Source of the DNA: Chloroflexota bacterium | Lineage (GTDB): Bacteria; Chloroflexota; Anaerolineae; CG2-30-64-16 | Direction: 5' to 3' | DNA: 8,214 bases | Assembly: GCA_029555885.1 (NCBI GenBank) | Contig: JAKPQT010000064.1 | Location: 1 to 8,214 of the forward strand | Shown here: positions 1 through 5,984 of the stretch, one piece after another | Layout: each line of letters begins with the position of its first letter | Numbering within the stretch: position 1 is the stretch's first letter | Position numbers and translations under genes: made by a program | Notes under the pieces: generated by a model | The model's database searches: none | Told to the model about the DNA's origin: nothing | Seen by the model: only the letters and a program-made list of their open reading frames with translations

Positions 1-1241
1 GCCGTGATCGGCACCAGCGCGCCGTCACGACGCCAGATATTGCCGGCCCAGTCCGCGATGAACGTGGCATCTGCGAAGGCCGCCAGGCCGTGCAGCTCGT
101 TCGTGGCCGGTGCAGCCACGGGCGACCAGTTCACGCCATCCGTGGTGATATAGACCACCGCCTGCGTCGCCAGGCTGGGGTCAGCCGGATCCGGCTCAGT
201 CCCGCCGACGGTGATCGCGCTGGTCCGGCTGAGCGCCTGCACGCGGCGAAACTGCGTCTTAGGCGAGATGTTGCCATTCTGCGCCTGCCAACCGAGCGCG
301 CCGTTGATGGTGCGGAAAAGCGATCCGCAACTGCCCACCGCCCAGCCGTATTTGTCATCCAGGAACGACAGCCCATAATAGCGCCGCTGCACGCCCGCCT
401 CCGCGGGATCAGGGTCCGGGAATTCAGCAGTCAGACAGTGATCGTGGTTCTCCGGCGGGCCGACATAAGCGGGCATCTGCCAGCTTACGCCGGCATCGGT
501 GGATTTCAGAATCAGGCGATTGATCTGGCCGGCATAACACACGGTTGGTGACGGGCAGTTCACCGACCAGGCGGCGATCCACCAGTTCAGGGGCGGCCAA
601 TAGTTATAGAAATTGTTGCCATCCGTCGAGCGCAGGATGGTGTTATCGGTGGCGCCGAAAAGCACGGTGGAACCGTCCGTCGTAATCGCTGCAGAACGAA
701 TCCAGGCGACAAAGGGCGTCGGGGTCGGCTGCGGATTGGGCGGCGTGTCGCCCATGCCGACCCAGGTGTAGGTGTTGACCTGCACCCAATTGTCGCCGCC
801 GTCCGTCGTGCGATCAACCCGCCCCTGCTTGCCGCCCGCCCAGCAATTCCGCTCATCTGCACAGGCCATGCCGATCTTCCAGCCGCCGCTCGACAGGACG
901 AGCGTCCAGGTCTTGCCGCCGTCCAGTGTCCGATAGATGCGGCCAGGACCCGCCGAGCCGGTCCAATCGTCGCCGCCATAGGCGAACCCCACCTGCCGAT
1001 TGACGAAGGTCATCCCGTAAAAATGAAAGCGTGCACCGTTGGGATAAGCGGGAGCCGTGAACATCTGCTCCCAGCCGTTGGAGCTGTAGGCAGCCGGGGC
1101 CGCAGCGGCGGCTTGACCGGACAGAGTCCTGGGACTATCCGCCCGCACGAGCATGGGAATCAGGGTTGCCAGCAACAGCAGAAGGGCCAGGCCGGTTGAC
1201 AGCAAGGCGCGCCGGCTGCGCCACAGATAAAGCAGGGACAT
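1..1241 (-). CDS. Exported Asp-box (BNR/Ycf48-like) beta-propeller protein, C-terminus cut by window edge
   Basis: The reading frame starts with ATG at 1241 and stays open for 413 codons to the left edge, so the C-terminus is missing. A GGAGG lies 5 nt before the start (minus strand of 1247-1251). Residues 1-34 look like a signal peptide or membrane anchor: a basic start (RSRRA) and a Leu-rich core (about 12-32), with possible cleavage after VRA. The mature part carries six Asp-box-like motifs of the S/T-x-D-G-G-x-x-W type: TLDGGKTW 105-112, TTDGGDNW 145-152, STDGNNFY 205-212, STDAGVSW 247-254, TINGALGW 311-318 and TTDGVNW 366-372. Each Asp-box marks a beta-hairpin in a propeller blade. Cys pairs 127/133 and 229/235 could form small disulfide loops, which fits an exported protein. 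A short PTPTP stretch lies at 172-176. Such folds occur in sialidases, Ycf48/HCF136 and secreted binding proteins. I see no sialidase catalytic set, so substrate and function are unknown. Confidence 0.88.
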   Translation of the reverse strand, partial: MSLLYLWRSRRALLSTGLALLLLLATLIPMLVRADSPRTLSGQAAAAAPAAYSSNGWEQMFTAPAYPNGARFHFYGMTFVNRQVGFAYGGDDWTGSAGPGRIYRTLDGGKTWTLVLSSGGWKIGMACADERNCWAGGKQGRVDRTTDGGDNWVQVNTYTWVGMGDTPPNPQPTPTPFVAWIRSAAITTDGSTVLFGATDNTILRSTDGNNFYNYWPPLNWWIAAWSVNCPSPTVCYAGQINRLILKSTDAGVSWQMPAYVGPPENHDHCLTAEFPDPDPAEAGVQRRYYGLSFLDDKYGWAVGSCGSLFRTINGALGWQAQNGNISPKTQFRRVQALSRTSAITVGGTEPDPADPSLATQAVVYITTDGVNWSPVAAPATNELHGLAAFADATFIADWAGNIWRRDGALVPIT

Positions 1242-1264
1242 CGAATCCTCCGAGGGGAAGGCTG

Positions 1265-1280
1265 CGCCGGTCGACCGGCG
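1265..1280. repeat. Perfect 16-bp palindrome in the beta-propeller leader
   Basis: CGCCGGTCGACCGGCG reads identically on both strands. It lies 24-39 nt upstream of the propeller ATG, between the candidate promoter and the ribosome binding site. Just upstream on the minus strand is a second, imperfect self-complementary stretch (ATGG-TGCG-CCAT, about 1286-1297). It could be a repressor operator or a leader hairpin. GC-rich sequence yields some palindromes by chance. Confidence 0.4.
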
Positions 1281-1302
1281 CGCGCATGGTGCGCCATCAT
1301 GC

Positions 1303-1311
1303 AGGATAGCA
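1303..1311 (-). promoter_or_regulatory. Weak candidate extended -10 promoter for the beta-propeller gene
   Basis: On the minus strand this reads TGC-TATCCT, an extended -10 with 4 of 6 consensus bases in the hexamer. No good -35 lies 16-18 nt upstream. Transcription would start near 1296, giving a leader of about 55 nt that includes the 1265-1280 palindrome. The shape is similar to the stronger TGCTATAAT at 2745-2753. Confidence 0.3.
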
Positions 1312-1352
1312 GTGGATGATGAAAGGGATGTGAAGTGCCGGGGGCGCAGCAT

Positions 1353-1376
1353 GACGGGCTGTTAATACAGCCCGTC
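1353..1376 (-). terminator. Hairpin after the aminotransferase gene, possible terminator without U-tract
   Basis: GACGGGCTG and CAGCCCGTC form a perfect 9-bp stem around a 6-nt AT loop (TTAATA). It begins 23 nt beyond the TGA of the aminotransferase-like gene, in the gap before the propeller gene. No T-run follows the stem in either direction, so it is not a classical intrinsic terminator. It could be a U-less terminator or an RNA-stabilising 3' hairpin. Confidence 0.5.
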
Positions 1377-1398
1377 CCATTGCCGGCCACGGTCAAGC

Positions 1399-2664
1399 TC
1401 AGACCAGCTCGCGCAGGCATGCGAGGCAGTAATCTACCTCCTCGAGGGTGTTGTAGTGGGCCAGGCCCGCGCGGACCACGCCGCCCGTCTCCTCCAGCCC
1501 CAGGCGCTCGGTGACGGCCACGGCGTAGAAGTTGCCCGACCAGACGTAAACCCCGCGCCGCGCCAGGTGCTCCGCCACTTCATCCGGGTGACGCCCGGCC
1601 AGCCGGAACGCCGCGGTCGGCGTGCGCCGGTCGAACGCGCTGAAGTCGCGGATCCCGTAGAAGCTGAGCCCGGGGATCGCCAGCAGCCCGGCCACGAAGT
1701 GCTCGAACAGCCCGCGCTCATACGCCTGGACAGCCGTCATGGCCTGCTTGAGCGCCTGCCGGCGGCCCGTGTAACGGGCAAAATCGCCGCTGACGTGCGC
1801 AGCACAGGCCTTGCCCAGCTCCGCCAGGTACTCGACCGCCGCCAGCACACCCGCCTGCGCCTCGTGGGCCTGCGTGCCCGTCTCGAATTTATCGGGCGGC
1901 CGGTTGCCCGCAGGCCGCACCTTGTACGCGCGCAACTGCTCCAGAAGCTCGAGGCGACCCCAGACCACGCCGCTGTGCGGGCCGAAGAACTTGTAGGGCG
2001 AGCAGACCAGGTAATCGCAGCCGAGCGCCTGCACATCCACCGGCCCGTGCGGGACATAGTGGACCGCGTCCACCCACAGCCGCGCGCCCACCGAGTGGGC
2101 CATCTCCGCGATGCGCGCAATCGGGTTGATAGTGCCGACCGCGTTCGAGGCGTAGCCGACGGCCACGACCCTCGTCCGCGAGCTGAGCAGCGCGGCCAGG
2201 TCATCGAGGCGCAGCGTACAGTCCGCCGGGTCGAAGTCGGCCTCCCGGACGACGATGCCCTGCTCGGCCAGCGCGAGCCAGGGCGCGCGGTTGGCGTCGT
2301 GGTCGAGCCGCGTGACGATGATCTCGTCGCCCGGCTTGAGGTCGCGGGCGATGGCGCGACTGAACGCGAAGGTCAGCGTGGTCATGTTCGCACCGAACGT
2401 GATTTCATGCGGGTCCGCCGCGTTGAGCAGGTCGGCCATGGCTGCGTGTGCAGCCGCCAGGAGCGCATCGCTCTCGCGGCTCGTGCGGAACGCGCCGCCG
2501 TGGTTCGCGTTCATGTGCACGAGATAGCTGCTCATGGCGTCGATGACGCGCTGCGGGACCTGCGTCCCGCCGGGGCCGTCGAAGTAGACCGCGGGCCGGC
2601 CGCCGTCCATCAACGCCAGCGCAGGAAACTGGCTGCGGACAAAGGAAAGATCCAGGGAAGTCAT
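1399..2664 (-). CDS. PLP-dependent class-V aminotransferase, cysteine-desulfurase-like (VC1184 type)
   Basis: A protein of 421 residues covering a full fold-type I PLP enzyme. The N-terminal block YFDGPGGTQVP (27-37) is followed by the cofactor-pocket segment HDAN (122-125), the PLP-binding Asp in WVDAVH (Asp199), and the Schiff-base lysine in CSPYKFFGPHSG (Lys225). GTQAHE (263-268) and the C-terminal VRAGLAHYNT (397-406) also fit the class-V family. In SufS/CsdA enzymes the catalytic Cys sits in a loop like TGHHC. The equivalent here reads GVYVWSGNFYA (371-381), with Tyr in place of Cys, so persulfide-forming desulfurase activity is unlikely. From family knowledge, this matches the VC1184-type subfamily (TIGR01976), whose reaction is unknown. 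The start at 2664 is preferred over ATG 2697 because of a GGAG 6 nt upstream and because a promoter -10 overlaps the longer start. The gene is divergent from the 2801 operon. Confidence 0.9.
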   Translation of the reverse strand: MTSLDLSFVRSQFPALALMDGGRPAVYFDGPGGTQVPQRVIDAMSSYLVHMNANHGGAFRTSRESDALLAAAHAAMADLLNAADPHEITFGANMTTLTFAFSRAIARDLKPGDEIIVTRLDHDANRAPWLALAEQGIVVREADFDPADCTLRLDDLAALLSSRTRVVAVGYASNAVGTINPIARIAEMAHSVGARLWVDAVHYVPHGPVDVQALGCDYLVCSPYKFFGPHSGVVWGRLELLEQLRAYKVRPAGNRPPDKFETGTQAHEAQAGVLAAVEYLAELGKACAAHVSGDFARYTGRRQALKQAMTAVQAYERGLFEHFVAGLLAIPGLSFYGIRDFSAFDRRTPTAAFRLAGRHPDEVAEHLARRGVYVWSGNFYAVAVTERLGLEETGGVVRAGLAHYNTLEEVDYCLACLRELV

Positions 2665-2670
2665 GGTTTG

Positions 2671-2674
2671 CTCC
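2671..2674 (-). promoter_or_regulatory. Ribosome binding site that fixes the aminotransferase start
   Basis: On the minus strand GGAG lies 6 nt before ATG 2664. The alternative in-frame ATG at 2697 has no comparable site, so the shorter 421-residue protein is favoured. Confidence 0.6.
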
Positions 2675-2695
2675 GGAACGTGAGATGACCGGGGC

Positions 2696-2725
2696 ATGAT
2701 ACCGCTATTGCATGTACACCGGCAA
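2696..2725 (-). promoter_or_regulatory. Candidate sigma70-like promoter for the aminotransferase gene
   Basis: On the minus strand TTGCCG (2720-2725, 4/6) and TATCAT (2696-2701, 5/6) are separated by 18 nt. Transcription would begin near 2689, leaving a leader of about 24 nt before ATG 2664. The -10 overlaps the alternative ATG 2697, which would therefore not be transcribed from this promoter. Confidence 0.45.
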
Positions 2726-2736
2726 ACGGGGAGACT

Positions 2737-2775
2737 GCTATCTATGCTATAATGTTCTTGGTAACTACAGATAGC
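2737..2775. repeat. 7-bp inverted repeat flanking the operon -10 and start region
   Basis: GCTATCT (2737-2743) and AGATAGC (2769-2775) are perfect inverted copies 25 nt apart, bracketing the TATAAT and the expected transcription start. TGCTAT also occurs as a direct repeat at 2736-2741 and 2745-2750. It could be an operator for a dimeric regulator. The half-sites are short, so chance is not excluded. Confidence 0.3.
2745..2753 (+). promoter_or_regulatory. Extended -10 promoter for the four-gene operon
   Basis: TGC-TATAAT is a perfect -10 hexamer (2748-2753) with the TGn extension. The spaced -35 position (about 2725-2730, AACGGG) does not match consensus, which extended -10 promoters tolerate. 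The start would be near 2760, about 40 nt before the first ATG (2801). It stands out as AT-rich in a GC-rich region. Confidence 0.65.
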
Positions 2776-2800
2776 TCACTCAACGAGGATTCTTCCCTTT

Positions 2801-3391
2801 ATGGCAACACAGGTACGCCTGTTCATCAGCGCAGGCCCGCACGAGGACCCGGCGCGGGAACTGCTGGGACGCGCGCTGGCCGAGCTGCCGGTCAACGTCG
2901 GCTGGATCATCAAGCGCACGCCGGATGTGGATTCCGTCGCGGAGTGCCACCTCTTTGTCGTCGTCATGGGGCCGGATATCAGCGCGCCGGTCGGTCTGGA
3001 AGTCTGGTGGGCGCGGCGCACCGAGAAGCCCATCTTCGGCTATGCCAGCGCGGCCAACCGCACGCCTGCGGGCCAGGTATTCCTGCAAGAGAACGTGGTG
3101 CTCGACTGGACGCGGTTTGCCGACCTGACCGCGCTGCGCCGGGCCTTTCTGATGGACATCAGCCGCTTCCTGCTGGCCCACGGCGAGCGCTACGGGCTGA
3201 CCGTGGTCGAGGGCGAGACGCTGCGCGGGTATCTGAACATGCTGGAGAGAAGCGGCGCGGAGGGCCAGCCGCGGCCCGGCCCGGAGACGCCCCTGGCGAA
3301 GGCCACCGGTGCGGGCGGCGGCGGCGTCATCCTCGCGCCCGGCAAGGACGATGTGCGCGGCGCCCGCCTGATCGGAGACGACGACCCATGA
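2801..3391 (+). CDS. Small Rossmannoid protein resembling TIR / nucleoside deoxyribosyltransferase folds, function unknown
   Basis: A protein of 196 residues, with no signal peptide or membrane segment. The N-terminal part (about 5-82) reads as alternating strands and helices: VRLFISAGPHED (5-16), a helix, VGWIIKRT (33-40), CHLFVVVMGPDI (49-60), then PVGLEVWWARRTEKPIFGY (63-81). This last pattern, G-x-E-x-x-x-A followed by KPI-x-x-Y, resembles the conserved Glu helix of TIR and nucleoside 2-deoxyribosyltransferase-like proteins, so Glu67 is a candidate active residue. DUF4062-like proteins also start with an FIS motif. Residues 105-150 look helical. The tail (150-196) is Gly/Pro-rich and probably disordered. 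A GAGGA lies 11 nt before the ATG, a wide spacing. The gene leads the operon and its stop overlaps the next start in ATGA. I do not recognise a named family with certainty, and NADase or transferase activity is only a possibility. Confidence 0.8.
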   Translation: MATQVRLFISAGPHEDPARELLGRALAELPVNVGWIIKRTPDVDSVAECHLFVVVMGPDISAPVGLEVWWARRTEKPIFGYASAANRTPAGQVFLQENVVLDWTRFADLTALRRAFLMDISRFLLAHGERYGLTVVEGETLRGYLNMLERSGAEGQPRPGPETPLAKATGAGGGGVILAPGKDDVRGARLIGDDDP

Positions 3392-4044
3392 CCCAACCCA
3401 TCGACCCGCGCATCGGGCTGGACGAGGCCGCGCGCGGCCAGGCGCTGCTGCGCGCCGGGAAAGACCGGGCCGCGCTGGACGCCTTCGAGCGCGCCGCATG
3501 GCTCGCGCCCGACGAGCCGCGCATCCTGTGGGCGCTTGCCAACACCCTCTGGCGCGTCGGACGTAAGGAGGATGCCGTGCCCGTCTACGAGCGCGTCATA
3601 GAGCTGCTACCGCTGGAGCCGGCGCCGCGCTGCAACCTGGCCGAGCTGCTCGCCGTGCTGGGCCGGGTCAACGAGGCGCGCGTGCAGATTGCCGCGGCAT
3701 TCGGCGTCGCGCCGGAGGACCCGCACATCCACCTGGCCGAGGCCGTTGTGCGGCTGGCGCAGCGCCGGCCTGCCGCGGCTGAGGAAGCCGCGCGCGCGGC
3801 TGTCGCCAGCGGCCTGCTGCCCAAGTTCGCCTATCTCGACCTCGCGGATGCGCTGCTGGCGCAGGGGAAGTCGGCTGCGGCGCTGGAAGCCTACCGCACC
3901 GCGGCCCGTCACTGCGCGCCGGAGGACTTCCTGACCATGCGGCAGGACCTGGCCTGGCTGGCGACAGTCTACGGGGACCTGCCGCAGCCGGCCTATCAGC
4001 AGGCCGTAGCATTATTCGCCCCGGCCCGCAACACGGCAGCCTGA
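3388..4044 (+). CDS. TPR-repeat protein
   Basis: A protein of 218 residues built of tetratricopeptide-like helical pairs, with units at about 11-44, 45-78, 79-112, 113-145 and 146-179. The A-x-x-L-x-x-x-G and A-x-x-x-Y/F-E-R-A signatures are clear: GQALLRAGKDRAALDAFERA (17-36), ANTLWRVGRKEDAVPVYERV (51-70) and LADALLAQGKSAAALEAYRT (152-171). It has no signal peptide or membrane segment, so it is probably a cytoplasmic scaffold that binds a partner protein. Its ATG shares an ATGA overlap with the TIR-like gene (stop TGA 3389-3391), which implies translational coupling and perhaps a complex. The frame is open far upstream (to 2752), but that stretch overlaps the 2801 gene in another frame and is not coding. 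The binding partner is not evident from the sequence. Confidence 0.9.
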   Translation: MTQPIDPRIGLDEAARGQALLRAGKDRAALDAFERAAWLAPDEPRILWALANTLWRVGRKEDAVPVYERVIELLPLEPAPRCNLAELLAVLGRVNEARVQIAAAFGVAPEDPHIHLAEAVVRLAQRRPAAAEEAARAAVASGLLPKFAYLDLADALLAQGKSAAALEAYRTAARHCAPEDFLTMRQDLAWLATVYGDLPQPAYQQAVALFAPARNTAA

Positions 4045-4052
4045 TCCCTGCG

Positions 4053-5978
4053 ATGCGCGATACTACTCAGCCGGCCGTCACCCCCAACCCGCCGAATGAG
4101 CGACGGGAATGCTCCGAAACTGACTCAGGAAGCATCCTGAGCGGAACGCAACCGCCCACTTCAGCGGGCGGCGAAGTGCAGTCGAAGGGCGCCCGCAGCG
4201 TCCGTCGCCCATCGTCGATGGTCTGGCTAGTGCTGCTCCTGACGTTGCCGGCAGTGCTGCCGCTGCTGGCGCCGGGCTACTTCTACAAGGCGCATGACGC
4301 GCGGCACAGCGTGTTCTACCTCATCGAGTTCGATCAGGCCTTCCGCGCGGGCGCGTGGTGGCCGGTCTGGGGACCGGACCATGCAATCGGGTTCGGATAT
4401 CCGCTCTGGCTCATCTATGCACCGTTGGCCTACTTCATCGGTGAGGCGTTTCATCTGCTGGGACTGGGCTTCACCGCAGCCATCAAGGCGACCTGGGCGG
4501 TCGGTTTTCTCCTGGGCGGCCTGGGCATGTACCGGCTCGCGCGGCGCTGGTGGGGCGAGGCCGCGGGCCTGATAGCCAGCGTCGCGTTCACCTACGCGCC
4601 CTATCACCTCGTGCAGATTTACGTGCGCGCCGCGCTGGCCGAGTTCATGGCCCTGGCCGTCGTGCCGTGGACACTGCTCGCGCTCGTGAATGCGTGGGAG
4701 CGGCCCGGCCCGCGGCGCGCCGCACTCGCGGCGCTGGGCGTGGCTGCGCTGCTGATCAGCCACACGGTGTCAGTGCTGTCGTTTGTGCCGCTGCTCGCCG
4801 GGTTCATGCTGGTCCTGCTCGTCCGCAGCCTGTTGGCCCTGCGCGGTCAGCCCGACCGCGCTGTCCTGGCCGGACTACAGCGCCCCCTGGGCTGGACGCT
4901 TGCGGGCGGCATCCTCGGCGGGCTCCTGGCGAGCATTTTCCTGCTGCCCCTGGCGTTAGAGCGCCCTTATATCAACGAAGCGCAGTGGGTCGGCGCGTCT
5001 TACAGCTACGAGCAGCATTTCGTCTATCCCCTCCAGTTCCTCGATCCCGGCTGGGGTTTCGGCTATTCCGTGCCGGGGCCGGGCGACGGCATGAGCTTTC
5101 AACTGGGGCTGGTGGTCCTTGCGACGGCGGGCGTGGGCGTCGTGGCCGCGCTGTCGTCGGGCCGCCGCGGCCAGCTCGCGCGCCGCGGGGAAGGGGTATT
5201 CCTGGTGCTCGCGACCGCGGTCGCCCTCTTCGTGATGACGCCGGCTGCGGCCTTCATCTGGGACAACCTCTCTATCATCAAGATGGTGCAGTTTCCCTGG
5301 CGGCTGCTCGCGGTGACCGTATTCACGCTGGCGCTGCTGGCCGGCGCGGGCGTGCACTGGCTGGAGCGTCGGCAGACGAACCCTGCGCGGCGCATCAGCC
5401 CCTATGTCTATGGGCTGGCGGCCCTCCTGATTGTCGCCAGCCTGCCCTACACCGTGCCTCAGCTCGTCCCGATTCGCCCGCAGGACGAGCAGCCCGTCGC
5501 GGTGATCGAGTTCGAGCTGGACTATCCCGATATGCGCGGGATGACGAGCTGGTCGGAACGCATGGCGCTGGACGAAGATTCCCCCCTCATCGCCCAGTAT
5601 CTTGCGGGCGAGCCGCTGCGCCGCGCCGCGGTGATCGGGGGTGAAGCGGAGATCATCTCGCAGGAGGCAGGCCCGCTCTCCGCGTCCGCACAGGTGCGTG
5701 CGGCAGGATCCGCGCGGCTGCGCTTCTACACTTACTATTTCCCCGGCTGGCAGGCGTGGGTGGACGGCCAGCCCGTCCCGATTGCTCCCGACCCACCGAA
5801 CGGGCTGATCGGCGTGGACGTGCCCGCCGGCGAGCACACGGTCGAGGTCCGGTTCGGACCAACGCCCGTACGCCGGACGGCCGCACTGATATCACTTGCC
5901 GCACTGGCCGGGGTAGTGATGCTTCTGCTGCTGCCGTTGCGAGATTTGCCGAAACCGGGAGATGATGGTACTCTCTAA
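4053..5978 (+). CDS. Polytopic membrane protein, PTPS-related / YfhO-like, probable GT-C-type envelope glycosyltransferase
   Basis: A protein of up to 641 residues with about 12-13 predicted membrane helices. The first is at about 56-73, the main cluster runs from about 110 to 468, and one lies near the C-terminus at 609-628. After the first helix comes the loop YKAHDARHSVFYLIEFDQAF (78-97), with a His-Asp pair where GT-C glycosyltransferases carry their catalytic acid. VQFPWRLLAV (412-421) and SHTVSVLSF (236-244) look conserved in this kind of protein. Residues 555-605 form a predicted extracytoplasmic beta-domain (YYFPGWQAWVDGQ, then PAGEHTVEVRF), as in YfhO-like proteins. Families of this type are annotated as '6-pyruvoyl-tetrahydropterin synthase-related membrane protein', which does not imply pterin synthesis. 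Lipid-linked sugar transfer is inferred. The start is uncertain: ATG 4053 lies 8 bp after the TPR stop, but residues 1-55 are Pro/Ser/Thr-rich and overlap a repeat-like element. Met56 (ATG 4218), at the first helix, is an alternative. Neither start has a clear Shine-Dalgarno. Confidence 0.85.
   Translation: MRDTTQPAVTPNPPNERRECSETDSGSILSGTQPPTSAGGEVQSKGARSVRRPSSMVWLVLLLTLPAVLPLLAPGYFYKAHDARHSVFYLIEFDQAFRAGAWWPVWGPDHAIGFGYPLWLIYAPLAYFIGEAFHLLGLGFTAAIKATWAVGFLLGGLGMYRLARRWWGEAAGLIASVAFTYAPYHLVQIYVRAALAEFMALAVVPWTLLALVNAWERPGPRRAALAALGVAALLISHTVSVLSFVPLLAGFMLVLLVRSLLALRGQPDRAVLAGLQRPLGWTLAGGILGGLLASIFLLPLALERPYINEAQWVGASYSYEQHFVYPLQFLDPGWGFGYSVPGPGDGMSFQLGLVVLATAGVGVVAALSSGRRGQLARRGEGVFLVLATAVALFVMTPAAAFIWDNLSIIKMVQFPWRLLAVTVFTLALLAGAGVHWLERRQTNPARRISPYVYGLAALLIVASLPYTVPQLVPIRPQDEQPVAVIEFELDYPDMRGMTSWSERMALDEDSPLIAQYLAGEPLRRAAVIGGEAEIISQEAGPLSASAQVRAAGSARLRFYTYYFPGWQAWVDGQPVPIAPDPPNGLIGVDVPAGEHTVEVRFGPTPVRRTAALISLAALAGVVMLLLLPLRDLPKPGDDGTL
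4124..4190. repeat. Hairpin-rich repeat-like element at the 5' end of the membrane protein gene
   Basis: CTCAGGA-AGCA-TCCTGAG (4124-4141) is a perfect 7-bp stem with a 4-nt loop. It is followed by CCGCCC/GGGCGG (4152-4157 / 4166-4171) and the mutually exclusive CACTTC/GAAGTG (4157-4162 / 4173-4178). The outer parts, ATCCTGAGCGGA (4134-4145) and GTCGAAGGGC (4181-4190), resemble halves of a phrase I recall as a dispersed intergenic repeat in environmental bacteria. That resemblance is from memory. The stretch is either translated as part of residues 1-55 of the membrane protein or is intergenic, if translation starts at 4218. Confidence 0.5.
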
Positions 5979-5984
5979 CCAGAT

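Noticed and set aside
1456..2688. 410-codon plus-strand ORF opposite the aminotransferase-like gene
   Set aside because: It is Arg/His/Val-rich shadow sequence with no recognisable domain, fully antisense to a gene with clear PLP motifs. Such antisense ORFs are expected in GC-rich DNA.
2752..3387. Long N-terminal extension of the TPR reading frame
   Set aside because: The extension is Arg/Gly/Pro-rich shadow of the TIR-like gene, and its ATG lies in the -10 promoter element. The TPR fold and ATGA coupling support a start at 3388.
4550..5644. 364-codon plus-strand ORF within the membrane protein gene
   Set aside because: It is an out-of-frame shadow, rich in Arg, Ala, Gly and Pro, without membrane segments or motifs.
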